DNA from: Pseudomonas iridis | Lineage (GTDB): Bacteria > Pseudomonadota > Gammaproteobacteria > Pseudomonadales > Pseudomonadaceae | Reading direction: 5' to 3' | Length of the DNA: 64,000 nt | NCBI RefSeq assembly: GCF_017980685.1 | Contig: NZ_JACXXO010000007.1 | Coordinates: forward strand, 186,001-250,000 | Shown: one piece after another, positions 22,384 to 32,955 of the stretch | Layout: each line of letters begins with the position of its first letter | Numbering within the stretch: the first letter of the stretch is position 1 | Translations under genes and position numbers: made by a program | The notes under the pieces: generated by a model | Told to the model about the DNA's origin: nothing | Database searches by the model: none | Seen by the model: only the letters and a program-made list of their open reading frames with translations

Positions 22384-23017
22384 AGCGTACAAACAGCGCA
22401 TGGTAGGTGCTCTGGTGCTGGTGGCGCTGGCGGTGATTTTCCTGCCGATGCTGTTTTCCCGTCAGGACGAACAGCGCCAGGTGACCGTCGAGGCCCCGGC
22501 TGCCCCGCCTGCGCCTGCCATGCCGCAGGTGGAGTTGGAGCCGGTCGCCGTTCCCGAGCCGCAAACCTTGCCGCAAGAGCCCGTGCCAAGCGATGACGAA
22601 ATCGCCGAGCAAGTCGCGCCTTCTGCGCCGATCGCCCCGGCACCTGTTGTGCCGGCCCAGATCGCCACGCCTGCCGCGCCGCCGCCGGTGTCCAAGCCGA
22701 TTCCTGCGCCTGCCCAGCCGATCGCTTCAGCGACGACCAAGCCTGATACCACTCAGAGCCGCGTCGACGCCAATGGTCTGTCGGTGAGCTGGTCGGTGCA
22801 ACTGGCCAGCCTGTCGAGCCGCGCCAGCGCCGAGAGTCTGCAGAAAACTCTGCGCAGCCAGGGCTACAACGCTTACATCCGTTCCGCCGATGGCAAGAAT
22901 CGGGTGTTCGTCGGCCCGCTGATCGAGCGCGCCGAAGCCGATCGTCTGCGTGATCTTTTGAGCCGTCAGCAGAAGCTCAAGGGCTTTGTCGTGCGCTTCC
23001 AGCCCGAGCGTGGCTAG
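22367..23017 (+). CDS. dedD: SPOR-domain cell-division protein DedD-like
   Basis: A 216-residue bitopic membrane protein: one helix near residues 12-30 (MVGALVLVALAVIFLPMLF), a long Pro/Ala-rich periplasmic linker, and a C-terminal SPOR domain (~140-212, WSVQLASLSSRASAESL...RVFVGPL). SPOR domains bind septal peptidoglycan with stripped stem peptides; DedD supports septal wall synthesis. The ATG at 22367 has a strong GGAGGAAG site inside the end of folC. The accD-folC-dedD-cvpA-purF order is shared with E. coli. Confidence 0.9.
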   Translation: MALLDKAYKQRMVGALVLVALAVIFLPMLFSRQDEQRQVTVEAPAAPPAPAMPQVELEPVAVPEPQTLPQEPVPSDDEIAEQVAPSAPIAPAPVVPAQIATPAAPPPVSKPIPAPAQPIASATTKPDTTQSRVDANGLSVSWSVQLASLSSRASAESLQKTLRSQGYNAYIRSADGKNRVFVGPLIERAEADRLRDLLSRQQKLKGFVVRFQPERG

Positions 23018-23115
23018 GATCTATCGATTCGATTGAAATGCACTGAAAATCGCAGCTTACCGACAGCCATGCGCTCTGCTAAAATGCGCCGCCTCATCCG
23101 TCTGTAGGCTGCACT

Positions 23116-23676
23116 GTGCCATTTACCTGGGTTGACTGGGCGATCGTTGCAATCATCGCCATCTCCGCATTGATCAGTTTGAGCCGCGGCTTCGTCAAAG
23201 AAGCATTATCGCTGGTGACCTGGATCATCGCAGGAGTCGTCGCCTGGATGTTCGGTGGTTCATTGTCCGAGTACCTCGCCGGATACATCGAAACCCCATC
23301 GGCTCGCGTGATCGCGGGCTGTGCCATCATGTTTGTCGCCACGCTGATCGTGGGCGCAATGATCAATTATCTTATCGGCGAGTTGGTTCGCGTCACCGGG
23401 TTGTCCGGGACCGACCGCTTTCTGGGAATGGCCTTCGGCGCGGCGCGTGGCGTGTTGCTGGTGGTCGTCGCAGTCGGGCTGTTGAGCCTGGGGCCGGTAC
23501 AGCAGGACGGGTGGTGGAAAGAGTCACAGCTCGTGCCAAAATTTCTATTGGTCGCCGACTGGTCCAAGAACCTGATTCTTGGGTGGAGCAGTCAGTGGCT
23601 TGCCAGCGGAATCAGCGTACCCGCTGAAATTCCGTTCAAGGAACAGCTCTTGCCGTCGGCCAAAACGCCACAGTGA
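23116..23676 (+). CDS. cvpA: CvpA-family inner-membrane protein
   Basis: A 186-residue protein with four predicted membrane helices and the family start VDWAIVAIIAISALISLSRG followed by FVKEALSLVTW. The start is GTG at 23116; no ATG lies near enough. In E. coli CvpA is needed for colicin V production and sits just upstream of purF, as here. Its biochemical role is unsettled. Confidence 0.92.
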   Translation: MPFTWVDWAIVAIIAISALISLSRGFVKEALSLVTWIIAGVVAWMFGGSLSEYLAGYIETPSARVIAGCAIMFVATLIVGAMINYLIGELVRVTGLSGTDRFLGMAFGAARGVLLVVVAVGLLSLGPVQQDGWWKESQLVPKFLLVADWSKNLILGWSSQWLASGISVPAEIPFKEQLLPSAKTPQ

Positions 23677-23717
23677 GTGTTGTTCAGTTCAGATCCATTA
23701 AGTAGGGGTTGCGTCGC

Positions 23718-25223
23718 ATGTGTGGCATCGTCGGTATCGTCGGTAAGTCGAACGTCAATCAGGCGCTGTATGACGCGCTAACCGTGCTCCAGCACCGCGG
23801 CCAGGACGCTGCCGGTATCGTGACCAGCCATGATGGCCGGTTGTTCTTGCGCAAGGACAATGGCCTGGTGCGTGACGTGTTCCATCAGCGTCACATGCAA
23901 CGCCTGGTCGGCCATATGGGTATCGGCCACGTCCGTTATCCAACCGCGGGCAGCTCGACTTCGGCCGAAGCCCAGCCGTTTTATGTCAACTCGCCTTACG
24001 GCATTACGCTGGCGCATAACGGTAACCTGACCAACGTTGAACAGTTGGCCAAAGAAATCTACGAATCCGATCTGCGTCACGTCAACACCAGTTCCGACTC
24101 GGAAGTGCTGCTCAACGTGTTCGCCCACGAGCTGGCCCAGCGCGGCAAGCTGCAACCGACCGAAGAAGACGTGTTTGCTGCCGTGACCGACGTGCACAAC
24201 CGTTGCGTCGGCGGTTACGCGGTAGTGGCCATGGTGACCGGTTACGGCATCGTCGGTTTTCGTGACCCGCACGGCATCCGCCCGATCGTGTTCGGCCAGC
24301 GTCACACTGACGAAGGCGTCGAGTACATGATCGCCTCGGAAAGTGTTTCCCTGGACGTGCTCGGTTTCACCCTGATTCGCGACCTGGCGCCGGGCGAAGC
24401 GGTCTACATCACTGAAGAGGGCAAGCTGCACACCCGTCAGTGCGCGACCAGCCCGTCCCTGACCCCGTGCATCTTCGAACACGTCTATCTGGCGCGTCCG
24501 GACTCGATCATCGACGGCGTGTCGGTCTACAAGGCGCGCCTGCGCATGGGTGAGAAACTCGCCGAGAAGATCCTGCGTGAGCGTCCTGAGCACGACATCG
24601 ACGTGGTCATCCCGATTCCGGACACCAGTCGCACTGCTGCGCTGGAACTGGCTAATCACTTGGGCGTGAAATTCCGCGAAGGTTTCGTCAAGAATCGTTA
24701 CATCGGCCGCACCTTCATCATGCCGGGCCAGGCTGCCCGCAAGAAATCGGTACGCCAGAAGCTCAACGCCATCGAGCTGGAATTCCGCGGCAAGAACGTG
24801 ATGCTGGTCGATGACTCGATCGTTCGCGGTACCACCTGCAAGCAGATCATCCAGATGGCCCGCGAAGCCGGTGCGAAAAACGTCTACTTCTGCTCGGCCG
24901 CTCCTGCGGTGCGTTTCCCGAACGTTTACGGCATCGACATGCCAAGCGCCCATGAACTGATCGCCCACAACCGTTCGACTCAGGACGTGGCTGATCTGAT
25001 CGGTGCTGACTGGCTGATCTATCAGGACTTGCCTGACTTGATCGAAGCGGTCGGCGGCGGCAAGATCAAGATCGAAAACTTCGATTGCGCAGTGTTCGAC
25101 GGCAAGTACGTGACCGGCGACGTCGACGAGGCTTATCTGGACAAGATCGAACAGGCACGCAACGATGCCTCGAAGGTCAAGACCCAGGCGGTCAGTGCGA
25201 TCATCGATCTGTATAACAACTGA
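23718..25223 (+). CDS. purF: amidophosphoribosyltransferase
   Basis: PurF makes phosphoribosylamine from PRPP and glutamine, the first step of purine synthesis. The 501-residue protein starts MCGIVGIVG; after Met removal the exposed Cys is the glutaminase nucleophile, which fixes the start at 23718 rather than the upstream TTG. The phosphoribosyltransferase part has the PRPP loop [13 protein letters not shown] near residue 365. A terminator follows. Confidence 0.98.
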   Translation: MCGIVGIVGKSNVNQALYDALTVLQHRGQDAAGIVTSHDGRLFLRKDNGLVRDVFHQRHMQRLVGHMGIGHVRYPTAGSSTSAEAQPFYVNSPYGITLAHNGNLTNVEQLAKEIYESDLRHVNTSSDSEVLLNVFAHELAQRGKLQPTEEDVFAAVTDVHNRCVGGYAVVAMVTGYGIVGFRDPHGIRPIVFGQRHTDEGVEYMIASESVSLDVLGFTLIRDLAPGEAVYITEEGKLHTRQCATSPSLTPCIFEHVYLARPDSIIDGVSVYKARLRMGEKLAEKILRERPEHDIDVVIPIPDTSRTAALELANHLGVKFREGFVKNRYIGRTFIMPGQAARKKSVRQKLNAIELEFRGKNVMLVDDSIVRGTTCKQIIQMAREAGAKNVYFCSAAPAVRFPNVYGIDMPSAHELIAHNRSTQDVADLIGADWLIYQDLPDLIEAVGGGKIKIENFDCAVFDGKYVTGDVDEAYLDKIEQARNDASKVKTQAVSAIIDLYNN

Positions 25224-25230
25224 GTTTCTA

Positions 25231-25254
25231 CCGGCCCTGAGGGGCCGGTTTTGT
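25231..25254 (+). terminator. rho-independent terminator after purF
   Basis: Stem ACCGGCCC/GGGGCCGGT closed by a short loop, followed by TTTTG, eight bases after the purF stop. Confidence 0.8.
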
Positions 25255-25303
25255 ATCTGGCAAAAGACTTTTTATTTATCGAGAACAGGCAAGGAGTGAC
25301 AGC

Positions 25304-26515
25304 ATGAGTCAGGAATGGGATGCCGGTCGTCTGGATAGCGACCTCGAAGGCGTAGCGTTCGATACCCTGGCCGTACGTGCCGGTCAGCACCGTACGCCGG
25401 AAGGCGAACACGGTGATCCGATGTTCTTCACCTCAAGCTACGTGTTCCGCACTGCCGCCGACGCAGCAGCACGGTTTGCCGGCGAAGTGCCAGGCAACGT
25501 TTACTCGCGTTACACCAATCCGACCGTGCGCGCGTTCGAAGAGCGTATTGCTGCGCTGGAAAGCGCCGAGCAAGCTGTTGCGACGGCCACCGGCATGGCT
25601 GCGATCATGGCGGTGGTGATGAGCCTGTGCAGTGCCGGCGATCACGTGCTGGTGTCGCGCAGCGTGTTCGGTTCGACCATCAGCCTGTTCGAAAAGTACT
25701 TCAAGCGTTTCGGCATCGAAGTCGACTATGTGCCGCTGGCAGAGCTGCCGGCGTGGGATGCGGCGATCAAGCCGAACACCAAACTGCTCTTCGTCGAGTC
25801 GCCATCCAATCCGCTGGCTGAGCTGGTGGACATCGCCGTCCTGGCGCAAATTGCTCACGCCAAAGGCGCGATGCTGGTGGTCGACAACTGCTTCTGCACG
25901 CCTGCGTTGCAGCAGCCGCTGAAGCTCGGTGCGGACATCGTCGTGCACTCGGCGACCAAGTTCATCGATGGTCAGGGCCGTTGCATGGGCGGCGTGGTCG
26001 CCGGTCGCAGCGAGCAGATGAAGGAAGTCGTCGGTTTCCTGCGTACCGCCGGGCCAACGTTGAGCCCGTTCAACGCGTGGATCTTCCTCAAAGGTCTGGA
26101 AACCCTGAACCTGCGGATGAAGGCGCACTGTGCCAACGCCCAGCAACTGGCCGAATGGCTGGAGCAGCAGGACGGTATCGAGAAGGTCCATTACGCCGGT
26201 CTCAAGAGTCATCCACAGCATGAGCTTGCTCAGCGTCAGCAGAAGGGCTTTGGTGCGGTGGTGAGTTTTGAGGTCAAGGGCGGTAAAGAGGGCGCGTGGC
26301 GCTTTATCGATGCCACCCGGTTGATTTCGATCACCGCCAACCTCGGTGATAGCAAAACCACCATCACCCACCCGAGCACCACTTCCCACGGCCGTCTGGC
26401 GCCGCAGGAGCGTGAAGCAGCGGGTATTCGTGACAGCCTGATCCGCGTCGCCGTCGGTCTGGAAGACGTGGCCGACCTGCAAGCCGACCTGGCGCGCGGT
26501 CTGGCGGCGCTGTGA
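25304..26515 (+). CDS. metZ: O-succinylhomoserine sulfhydrylase
   Basis: MetZ makes homocysteine directly from O-succinylhomoserine and sulfide, the route used by Pseudomonas. The 403-residue PLP enzyme of the Cys/Met-metabolism family has [15 protein letters not shown] near the N-terminus, [20 protein letters not shown], and the PLP lysine in [12 protein letters not shown]. The AAGGAGTG ribosome site precedes the ATG at 25304. Its stop overlaps the GTG start of the next gene. Confidence 0.96.
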   Translation: MSQEWDAGRLDSDLEGVAFDTLAVRAGQHRTPEGEHGDPMFFTSSYVFRTAADAAARFAGEVPGNVYSRYTNPTVRAFEERIAALESAEQAVATATGMAAIMAVVMSLCSAGDHVLVSRSVFGSTISLFEKYFKRFGIEVDYVPLAELPAWDAAIKPNTKLLFVESPSNPLAELVDIAVLAQIAHAKGAMLVVDNCFCTPALQQPLKLGADIVVHSATKFIDGQGRCMGGVVAGRSEQMKEVVGFLRTAGPTLSPFNAWIFLKGLETLNLRMKAHCANAQQLAEWLEQQDGIEKVHYAGLKSHPQHELAQRQQKGFGAVVSFEVKGGKEGAWRFIDATRLISITANLGDSKTTITHPSTTSHGRLAPQEREAAGIRDSLIRVAVGLEDVADLQADLARGLAAL

Positions 26516-27288
26516 TCGAATTGTCCACTGCGAAAGCCGGCGCCCATGGCCGCGTTGCGCTGGTCACGGGCGCCGCGCGCGGCATTGGTCTGGGCATTGC
26601 CGCGTGGCTGATCAGCGAAGGCTGGCAAGTGGTGCTGACCGATCTCGATCGTGCGCGCGGTTCGAAAGTGGCGAAGGTGCTGGGCGAGCACGCCTGGTTC
26701 ATCGCCATGGACGTTGCGGATGAAGGTCAGGTGGCGCTTGGTGTGGCCGAGGTGTTGGGGCAGTTTGGTCGGCTCGATGCGCTGGTGTGCAACGCGGCGG
26801 TGGCTGATCCCCACAACATCACGCTGGAAAGCCTTGATCTGGCCTACTGGAATCGGGTGCTGGCAGTGAATCTCAGCGGGCCGATGCTACTGGCCAAGCA
26901 TTGCGCGCCATATCTGCGGGCGCACAATGGCTCGATCGTCAATCTGGCGTCGACCCGTGCCGGACAATCCGAACCTGATACCGAGGCATATGCGGCGAGC
27001 AAGGGTGGGTTGTTGGCGCTCACTCACGCGTTGGCCATCAGCCTCGGGCCGGAGATTCGGGTCAACGCCGTCAGCCCGGGCTGGATTGATGCGCGGGACC
27101 CGTTTGCACGTCGTGCCGAGCCGTTGGCCGATTCCGATCACGCTCAGCATCCGGCGGGCAGGGTGGGCACGGTTGAGGATGTCGCGGCGATGGTTGCGTG
27201 GCTGCTGTCGAGGAATGCCGGGTTTGTCACCGGGCAGGAATTCGTCGTTGACGGCGGCATGACCAAGAAGATGATTTACAAGCAGTGA
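26512..27288 (+). CDS. short-chain dehydrogenase/reductase (SDR)
   Basis: A 258-residue classical SDR with the cofactor motif [13 protein letters not shown] near residue 20, CNAAVADP (NNAG-like), catalytic Ser in NLAS, YAASKGG (YxxxK), and a C-terminal [13 protein letters not shown]. An Asp after beta-2 (LTDLDRARG) suggests NAD(H) preference. It starts with GTG at 26512, overlapping the metZ stop by four bases, so the two form an operon as in P. aeruginosa. The substrate is unknown. Confidence 0.9.
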   Translation: MIELSTAKAGAHGRVALVTGAARGIGLGIAAWLISEGWQVVLTDLDRARGSKVAKVLGEHAWFIAMDVADEGQVALGVAEVLGQFGRLDALVCNAAVADPHNITLESLDLAYWNRVLAVNLSGPMLLAKHCAPYLRAHNGSIVNLASTRAGQSEPDTEAYAASKGGLLALTHALAISLGPEIRVNAVSPGWIDARDPFARRAEPLADSDHAQHPAGRVGTVEDVAAMVAWLLSRNAGFVTGQEFVVDGGMTKKMIYKQ

Positions 27289-27471
27289 AGGGCAGCTTCG
27301 AGCTTCTAGCTGCCAGTCAAAGCACAACAGTGAAGTGACTGCTGTATGTGTTCTTGCTTTTGCTTGCTGCTCGACACTTGTCGCTAAAAGCGGTTTTTGA
27401 AAAAAACTTCAATCCTGCTATTGACTTAGGTTCGCTACCTGCGTAAATTTCGCGGCCTCGGAGATGCAAAC

Positions 27472-27547
27472 GGGTGATTAGCTCAGCTGGGAGAGCGTCT
27501 GCCTTACAAGCAGAATGTCGGCGGTTCGATCCCGTCATCACCCACCA
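27472..27547 (+). tRNA. tRNA-Val (TAC)
   Basis: A full 76-base cloverleaf including CCA: acceptor GGGTGAT/ATCACCC, D arm GCTCAGCTGGGAGAGC, anticodon loop CTTACAA with anticodon TAC, T arm GGCGGTTCGATCCCGTC. Very close to E. coli tRNA-Val1. Confidence 0.97.
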
Positions 27548-27602
27548 CTTCCGAGTAACTTGCGAAAGCAAGAGGGTAGGCTGAAAGTGCCTGCACCGAC
27601 GC

Positions 27603-27679
27603 GCAGCGGTAGTTCAGTCGGTTAGAATACCGGCCTGTCACGCCGGGGGTCGCGGGTTCGAGTCCCGTCCGCTGCGCCA
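27603..27679 (+). tRNA. tRNA-Asp (GTC), copy 1
   Basis: A 77-base cloverleaf: acceptor GCAGCGG/CCGCTGC, anticodon loop CTGTCAC with GTC, T loop TTCGAGT, encoded GCCA end. Identical to the copy at 27774-27850. Confidence 0.97.
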
Positions 27680-27773
27680 TATTTAACGAGTCAGACGTTG
27701 TCTGGTTCGCGATTGAAAAGCACCGAAGCTTTCAATCAAAACGAGTTACTTGAGCGCAAGCTCAAAGCGATAC

Positions 27774-27850
27774 GCAGCGGTAGTTCAGTCGGTTAGAATA
27801 CCGGCCTGTCACGCCGGGGGTCGCGGGTTCGAGTCCCGTCCGCTGCGCCA
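27774..27850 (+). tRNA. tRNA-Asp (GTC), copy 2
   Basis: Identical in all 77 bases to the tRNA-Asp at 27603-27679; the spacers differ. Probably one transcript with the upstream tRNAs, ending at the terminator near 27950. Confidence 0.97.
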
Positions 27851-27924
27851 TATCTGCTTCAAGGCCCACTGAACGCCTTGAAGCACCGAAAGAAGCCATT
27901 GGCTGATTCGGAATCGATAGCAAA

Positions 27925-27952
27925 GACCCTGGTCGAAAGACCGGGGTTTTTT
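27925..27952 (+). terminator. rho-independent terminator of the tRNA operon
   Basis: Stem ACCCTGGTC/GACCGGGG-T with a GAAA loop, then TTTTTT, 75 bases after the last tRNA-Asp. Confidence 0.85.
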
Positions 27953-28018
27953 GTGTCTGAAATTTGACCCTCCGCTTTTCTTCCTGCCTTCCACCATCCT
28001 GTGCCCGAAACAAATCCC

Positions 28019-28110
28019 TGTGGGAGCGAGCCTGCTCGCGAAGGCGTCAGCACATTCAAAATTTATATCCGCCGCAAGAACACTTTCGCGAGCAGGCTCG
28101 CGCCCACCTG
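28019..28110. repeat. inverted REP pair, second family
   Basis: The gap 27851-28352 holds the tRNA terminator and this repeat. Arm GTGGGAGCGAGCCTGCTCG near 28020 is mirrored by CGAGCAGGCTCGCGCCCAC near 28090, with a ~40-base spacer. The core GAGCCTGCTC differs from the REPs at 10853, 14099 and 18255. I see no further feature before the ATG at 28353. Confidence 0.8.
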
Positions 28111-28352
28111 GACATGCACAGTTATCTCTACGGGTTTGCTGCGCTGCCACGTCGCATTGATTTTTTGATTCTTTAGTCAGAATTATGTAACTGGTTGTTT
28201 GCTGCGAGCCAAGAAACCTTTAAAGTTAACCTTTCGGTCAGCTTTGCACTGTCAACACAGCTCTTTGCTCCGCCAGAAAGAGCTTCTGCAAGACTCGAGA
28301 TTCCCAGTAGATAACCAGAAGGGCGGACATATAACCGCCCAGAGGATGATCC

Positions 28353-31184
28353 ATGTCCAACCGTGAAATATCCCGGCGCTCATTCCTTCAGGGCGGGCTG
28401 GTAGCGGGCGTGAGCGTCACGCTCACGCCGCTCAGCAGTCAGGCGCTGGCTGCCTTGATGGAAAACAGCGTCACCGTGCCGTCCGAGAAGTGGCTCGGCA
28501 ACAACGGTAAGGCGCGTCAGCGTAACGATGCACTGTCCAAGGTCTGCGGCAGCAAAGTGTTTGCCCGCGATATCCGATCCAGGGACATGCCGGGTTGGCC
28601 TGAGCAGCAGGGCCACGCCATGCTGCTGAAAACCATCAAGGCTGATCGCATCTATGCCGGCTACGACCTGTCGTGGCTTGGCGCAGACTTGCAACCGGAT
28701 CGCATCGTTACCGCGGCTGACCTGGACAAGGACGGCATCGTCTTTCCGGAAGAGCACGCTCCGGATCCGCTGCTGCCGGAAGGCAAAGTGCCGATGTTCA
28801 TCGGGCACCCGGTGGCAATCCTGATCTGGAACGATTTCGAGCGTTTCCGTCAGGCCAAGAACCAGCTCAAATTCAATGACAAGGCGATTCGTTACGGTGC
28901 TCAAGTGCCGTTCTACGAACGCGACCCCTACGGCAGCTTCCGCTATGTGCGTGTCGGTGGCCCGACCTCGGCCGATGAAGACGAATTCGCCAGCCTCAAG
29001 GATTCGATACTGTTCCCGATGCTGAAAAACCGTCGTCCGGTGTGGGATGCATCGCCCAATCTGCATGGCAACCTGACCGAGCGCGGGCTGTTCTACGCCG
29101 ATCGCATGAAGAAAGAGATCGATACGCCGCCGGACAACTGGCTGGTGTTCGATGAGCGCTACAAGACTCCGTCGATCGAGCCGGCCGCCATGGAGCCGGA
29201 CAACGGCAATGGCTGGTATGACCCGAAGACCAAAACCCTGCACTTCGTCGTGGCGACCCAGTGCCCGCTGGAAACGGCGACCGATACCGCGAAAATGATT
29301 GCACCTTCGCGCTTTGGCCTGGCCAACCTGAACATGCACCCGGGTTATACCGTGGGTTACGGCTCCAAAGACCACAACATCTTCGTTTACTACGCGGCCC
29401 TCGCTGCGCTGTACGGCGCCGGTGTGCCTGTGCGTCTGGCCAACGATCGTTACGAGCAGTTCCAGAGCGGTATCAAGCGTCACCCGTTCGACATCCGTTA
29501 CCAATTGGCGGTGGACAAGAACGATTACAGCTTCAAGATTTTCCGCGCCGAAATGAGCGTCGACGGTGGTGGCCGGATCAACTACAGCCCGTCGGTAGCC
29601 GCAGTGGGTGCCACGGCAGCGCAGTCGATCTACTACATGCCGCAGAATGACCTGCAAGTTACCGCCTATCACTCGCGCGGTGTTGAGGCGGGTTCGATGC
29701 GCGGCTACGGCACCCTGCAAAGCATGGCGGCGACCGAAATGATGGTCGACGAAATCGCCAATCGCCTGGGTGTCGACGCGATCGACCTGCGTCGCAAAAA
29801 TGCTCTGCGTTCCGGCATGAAAAATACCCAGGGTGCGATTCCGGCCGGCGCGCTGCGACTGCACGAGATTCTCGACAAGGCCTCAGTACACGAGGTCTGG
29901 AAAAACCGCGACGCGATCAAGAAACAGCGTGAAGCGGCAGACCCGGATAACTGGTATGGCGTTGGTTTTGCCATTTGCCAGAAAGACTTCGGCACCGGTT
30001 CCGAAGCACCGATGGCCAGCATCGAATTCACTGCCGACGGTCGTATTACCTTGCGACACATTGGCATTGAAATCGGCACCGGCATGTCCACATCGCAAGC
30101 TTTGGTCGTCGCCGATTTCCTCGGCAGCCCGGCACACGAAGTGAAGACTGGCGAAACCGAGTGGAAGGAAATGCAGCTGATCACCAGCGGCAACCCTTAC
30201 ACCATGAGCCAGGCCGAGCAGGACAACCTGCTGCGCAACCCGCGCTGGGTGGGCAAATTGGCCTCGGCGTCGTCCGCGACCAACTCCGCTTACTACTTCA
30301 GTCATGCCACCCGTGAAGCGGCGCGCGTGTTGTTCAATCACGGTCTGTGGCCGGCGGCGCTGGAGATCTGGCGTCAGGGTCCTTATGGCGGCCAGGCCAA
30401 CCCTTACGTGGTGCGACGTGAAGACGCGCATTGGGTCGATGGCAAACTGACCGCCAACGGCATGCAGCCGCTGAGCTTCGAAGAGTTGGCCAAACGCGCT
30501 CACGAGCGTGGCTTGGTCACTGCGGCGACAGTTCACGGTTTCAACCGCTGGAGCTGGGCCGAGGCTGAGTACAGCATCGACGGCGTAAAAGAGCGTCTGC
30601 CACTCGATGGTCTGGCCGTGAAGTACGGCGACGGCGCACCGAAGGCCAAGCAAGCGTTGATGAGCACTGCCGGTTTCCACCTGCTGGATCGCCAGAACAT
30701 CAACTACCCGGTTACCCAGCTGAACAACGCTGCCGTGACGTACTACAGCCCGGTCGCGACGCTGGTCGAGTTGAAGGTCAACAAAGGCTCGGCGGAAGTC
30801 GAAGTGCTCAATCACCATTCGTGGGTCGAGTGCGGACGTGTGCTGGTCGAAGAACTGGTCAAGGGGCAACTTGAGGGCGGTATCGCCATGGGCATCGGCC
30901 ACGCATTGATGGAAGAAATGCCGCTGTACGAAGGTGGGCCGGGGGAGGGTGACTGGAACTTCAACCGTTACCGCTTGCCAATGGCGCGTCATGTTGCGGT
31001 GTGGAAACAGACGGCGGAAATTCTGCCGCCGCTGTCGCCAAGCGATCCGTCCAAAGGCATCGCCGAAGTGGTGATGATCCCGGTAGTCGGTGCCATCGGT
31101 AACGCCGTGGCGCACGCCATCGGAAAACGTGTTCGCAATCTGCCAATCACTGCTGCGCGCATCAAGGAGGCCCTCAATGGCTAA
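28353..31184 (+). CDS. molybdenum hydroxylase large subunit, Tat-exported
   Basis: A 943-residue molybdopterin-binding subunit of the xanthine dehydrogenase / isoquinoline 1-oxidoreductase type. The N-terminus has a twin-arginine signal (SRRSFLQGG, residues 8-16), so the folded enzyme should be exported. Family motifs include GAGVPVRLANDRYEQF, GSMRGYGTLQSMAATE near residue 450, and a C-terminal EGGIAMGIGHALMEE followed by GIAEVV, where the catalytic Glu is expected. The 2Fe-2S subunit overlaps its end by eight bases, and a cytochrome c follows, so electrons probably go to the respiratory chain. The substrate (aldehyde or N-heterocycle) cannot be read from sequence. Confidence 0.9.
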   Translation: MSNREISRRSFLQGGLVAGVSVTLTPLSSQALAALMENSVTVPSEKWLGNNGKARQRNDALSKVCGSKVFARDIRSRDMPGWPEQQGHAMLLKTIKADRIYAGYDLSWLGADLQPDRIVTAADLDKDGIVFPEEHAPDPLLPEGKVPMFIGHPVAILIWNDFERFRQAKNQLKFNDKAIRYGAQVPFYERDPYGSFRYVRVGGPTSADEDEFASLKDSILFPMLKNRRPVWDASPNLHGNLTERGLFYADRMKKEIDTPPDNWLVFDERYKTPSIEPAAMEPDNGNGWYDPKTKTLHFVVATQCPLETATDTAKMIAPSRFGLANLNMHPGYTVGYGSKDHNIFVYYAALAALYGAGVPVRLANDRYEQFQSGIKRHPFDIRYQLAVDKNDYSFKIFRAEMSVDGGGRINYSPSVAAVGATAAQSIYYMPQNDLQVTAYHSRGVEAGSMRGYGTLQSMAATEMMVDEIANRLGVDAIDLRRKNALRSGMKNTQGAIPAGALRLHEILDKASVHEVWKNRDAIKKQREAADPDNWYGVGFAICQKDFGTGSEAPMASIEFTADGRITLRHIGIEIGTGMSTSQALVVADFLGSPAHEVKTGETEWKEMQLITSGNPYTMSQAEQDNLLRNPRWVGKLASASSATNSAYYFSHATREAARVLFNHGLWPAALEIWRQGPYGGQANPYVVRREDAHWVDGKLTANGMQPLSFEELAKRAHERGLVTAATVHGFNRWSWAEAEYSIDGVKERLPLDGLAVKYGDGAPKAKQALMSTAGFHLLDRQNINYPVTQLNNAAVTYYSPVATLVELKVNKGSAEVEVLNHHSWVECGRVLVEELVKGQLEGGIAMGIGHALMEEMPLYEGGPGEGDWNFNRYRLPMARHVAVWKQTAEILPPLSPSDPSKGIAEVVMIPVVGAIGNAVAHAIGKRVRNLPITAARIKEALNG

Positions 31185-31716
31185 CCGTCCGCTTCAACTG
31201 ACCCTCAATGGTCAATCCGTCGGCCCGGTGGACATCCCTGATGACCTGCCGATGATCGACTACCTGCACGAATACAAGAATCTCACCGGCTCGCGCCTGG
31301 GCTGTGGTCAGGGTATCTGTCACGCCTGCGTCGTGATCGTCGACAACCCGGACGGCACCAGCGAAGAAGTGCGCACCTGCATCACCGGCGCGCATTACTT
31401 CGAAGGCAAGAAAGTCCGCACCATCGAAAGCCACGCCAAGCGTGACGAGGACGGTCAGGTCACTGAGCTGAACCCGATCCAGCAACGTTTCGTCGACGAA
31501 TTCGCCTTCCAGTGCAGCTACTGCGCCCCTGGCTTCGTCAATGCCGCGACGGTGCTGGTGGAAAAGCTGCAACGCCAGCCGATCGTCAAAAGCCAACTGG
31601 AACAAGTCATCGAGGACAGCCTCGGTCATCACATCTGTCGTTGCACCGGGTACGTGCGTTACTACAACGCTACCCGCAACGTGCTGACCGATCTCGGCCT
31701 GGTCAAGGAGGGTTAA
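31177..31716 (+). CDS. molybdenum hydroxylase 2Fe-2S subunit
   Basis: A 179-residue protein with the two clusters of this family. The plant-ferredoxin-type cluster is CGQGICHAC (CX4CX2C) with a later Cys in RTCITG. The C-terminal helical-bundle cluster is CSYCAPGF and CRCTGYVRY. It shuttles electrons from the molybdenum site to the next carrier. The ATG at 31177 has AAGGAGG and overlaps the large-subunit stop by eight bases. It has no signal of its own, so it is probably exported by hitch-hiking on the Tat signal of the large subunit. Confidence 0.93.
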   Translation: MANRPLQLTLNGQSVGPVDIPDDLPMIDYLHEYKNLTGSRLGCGQGICHACVVIVDNPDGTSEEVRTCITGAHYFEGKKVRTIESHAKRDEDGQVTELNPIQQRFVDEFAFQCSYCAPGFVNAATVLVEKLQRQPIVKSQLEQVIEDSLGHHICRCTGYVRYYNATRNVLTDLGLVKEG

Positions 31717-31718
31717 GC

Positions 31719-32954
31719 ATGAAGCTTTTATTGACCCGCCTGACCCTGGCGGTCGGGCTGACTGCGCCGCTGTTGTTGGCGCACGCTGATGATCAGGTCA
31801 AGCGCGGCGAGTATCTTGCCCGCGCTGCCGACTGCGTGGCCTGCCACACAGCACCGGGTGGTGCGCCGTATGCGGGTGGCCTGCCGATCGTCTCGCCGTT
31901 CGGCACGATCTACGGCACCAACATCACGCCGAGTAAAGAGCACGGCATCGGTTTGTACAGCGATGAGGAGTTCTTCGCCGCGCTCACCGAAGGCAAGCGC
32001 CGCGACGGTGCGAATCTGTATCCGGCGATGCCGTACACCTCCTATCACCTGGTGCCGCGGGAAGATTCCGACGCGATTCATGCGTATCTGAAAACCGTCG
32101 AGCCCATCGAGCGTGCTGCACCGGTCACCAGCCTGAGCTTTCCGTTCAACGTCCGTCTGGGCCTGATGGGCTGGAACATGATGTACGGCAAAGATGTAAA
32201 GCTGGATTCGGGCGAAGGCAAAAGCCAAGCGTGGAAGCGCGGCCAATACATGGTCGACGTTCTCGGCCACTGCGGCGAATGCCATACGCCGCGCGGCCTG
32301 CCGGGCGCGATGCAGATGGACAAACGCATGACCGGCGGCATCCTCAACGGTTATCTGGCGCCGAGTCTACTGGCGACCGATCTGGCTGCTCGCGGCTGGA
32401 ATCATCAGGACCTGAGCACGTTCCTCAAGCATGGTATGAGTGCGCAGGGCACGATGTTCAACGAGATGTTCCCGGTGTTCCACAACAGCACTCAGGGCCT
32501 GACCGATACCGATCTGGCTGCGATGGCCACGTTCCTGCTCGGTGATCAGCCGCCGGCAGCCAAAGCGCTGGTCGAAGTGCCAGTGGACAAACTGAGCGCG
32601 AGCGCCCAGCGTGGCCGTCAGGACTACTTGAACGTCTGCGCCGGATGTCACGCAGTCGGTGGCGAAGGCAAACCGCATATCGCGGTGGCCATGCGCGGCA
32701 ACACCACGCTGCGTCTGGAAGATCCACGCAACTTGCTGCGCGTGATCGAGGATGGTATCGGCGAACAGAAGTTTTCCGGGTTCGAGCACATGCAGCCGAT
32801 GCCGGGATTCGCCGACAAGCTCAGTCCTGAGCAGTTGACCGATCTTCTGAACTACCTGCGCCAAGGCTGGGGTGGTCAATCCGCTGAACTGGCAGTGAGC
32901 GAAGTGCAGAAGCTGCAAGCCGACGCTCCGACCATCGAGCACAAGGCGCACTGA
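31719..32954 (+). CDS. tri-haem cytochrome c subunit of the molybdenum hydroxylase
   Basis: A 411-residue exported cytochrome c. The signal peptide is MKLLLTRLTLAVGLTAPLLL with cleavage after AHA. Three haem-attachment motifs follow: CVACH, CGECH and CAGCH. This matches the cytochrome subunit of three-component membrane aldehyde dehydrogenases of acetic-acid bacteria. It should accept electrons from the 2Fe-2S subunit and pass them to ubiquinone or an oxidase. The ATG at 31719 lies two bases after the preceding stop with AAGGAGG upstream. Confidence 0.92.
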   Translation: MKLLLTRLTLAVGLTAPLLLAHADDQVKRGEYLARAADCVACHTAPGGAPYAGGLPIVSPFGTIYGTNITPSKEHGIGLYSDEEFFAALTEGKRRDGANLYPAMPYTSYHLVPREDSDAIHAYLKTVEPIERAAPVTSLSFPFNVRLGLMGWNMMYGKDVKLDSGEGKSQAWKRGQYMVDVLGHCGECHTPRGLPGAMQMDKRMTGGILNGYLAPSLLATDLAARGWNHQDLSTFLKHGMSAQGTMFNEMFPVFHNSTQGLTDTDLAAMATFLLGDQPPAAKALVEVPVDKLSASAQRGRQDYLNVCAGCHAVGGEGKPHIAVAMRGNTTLRLEDPRNLLRVIEDGIGEQKFSGFEHMQPMPGFADKLSPEQLTDLLNYLRQGWGGQSAELAVSEVQKLQADAPTIEHKAH

Positions 32955-32955
32955 T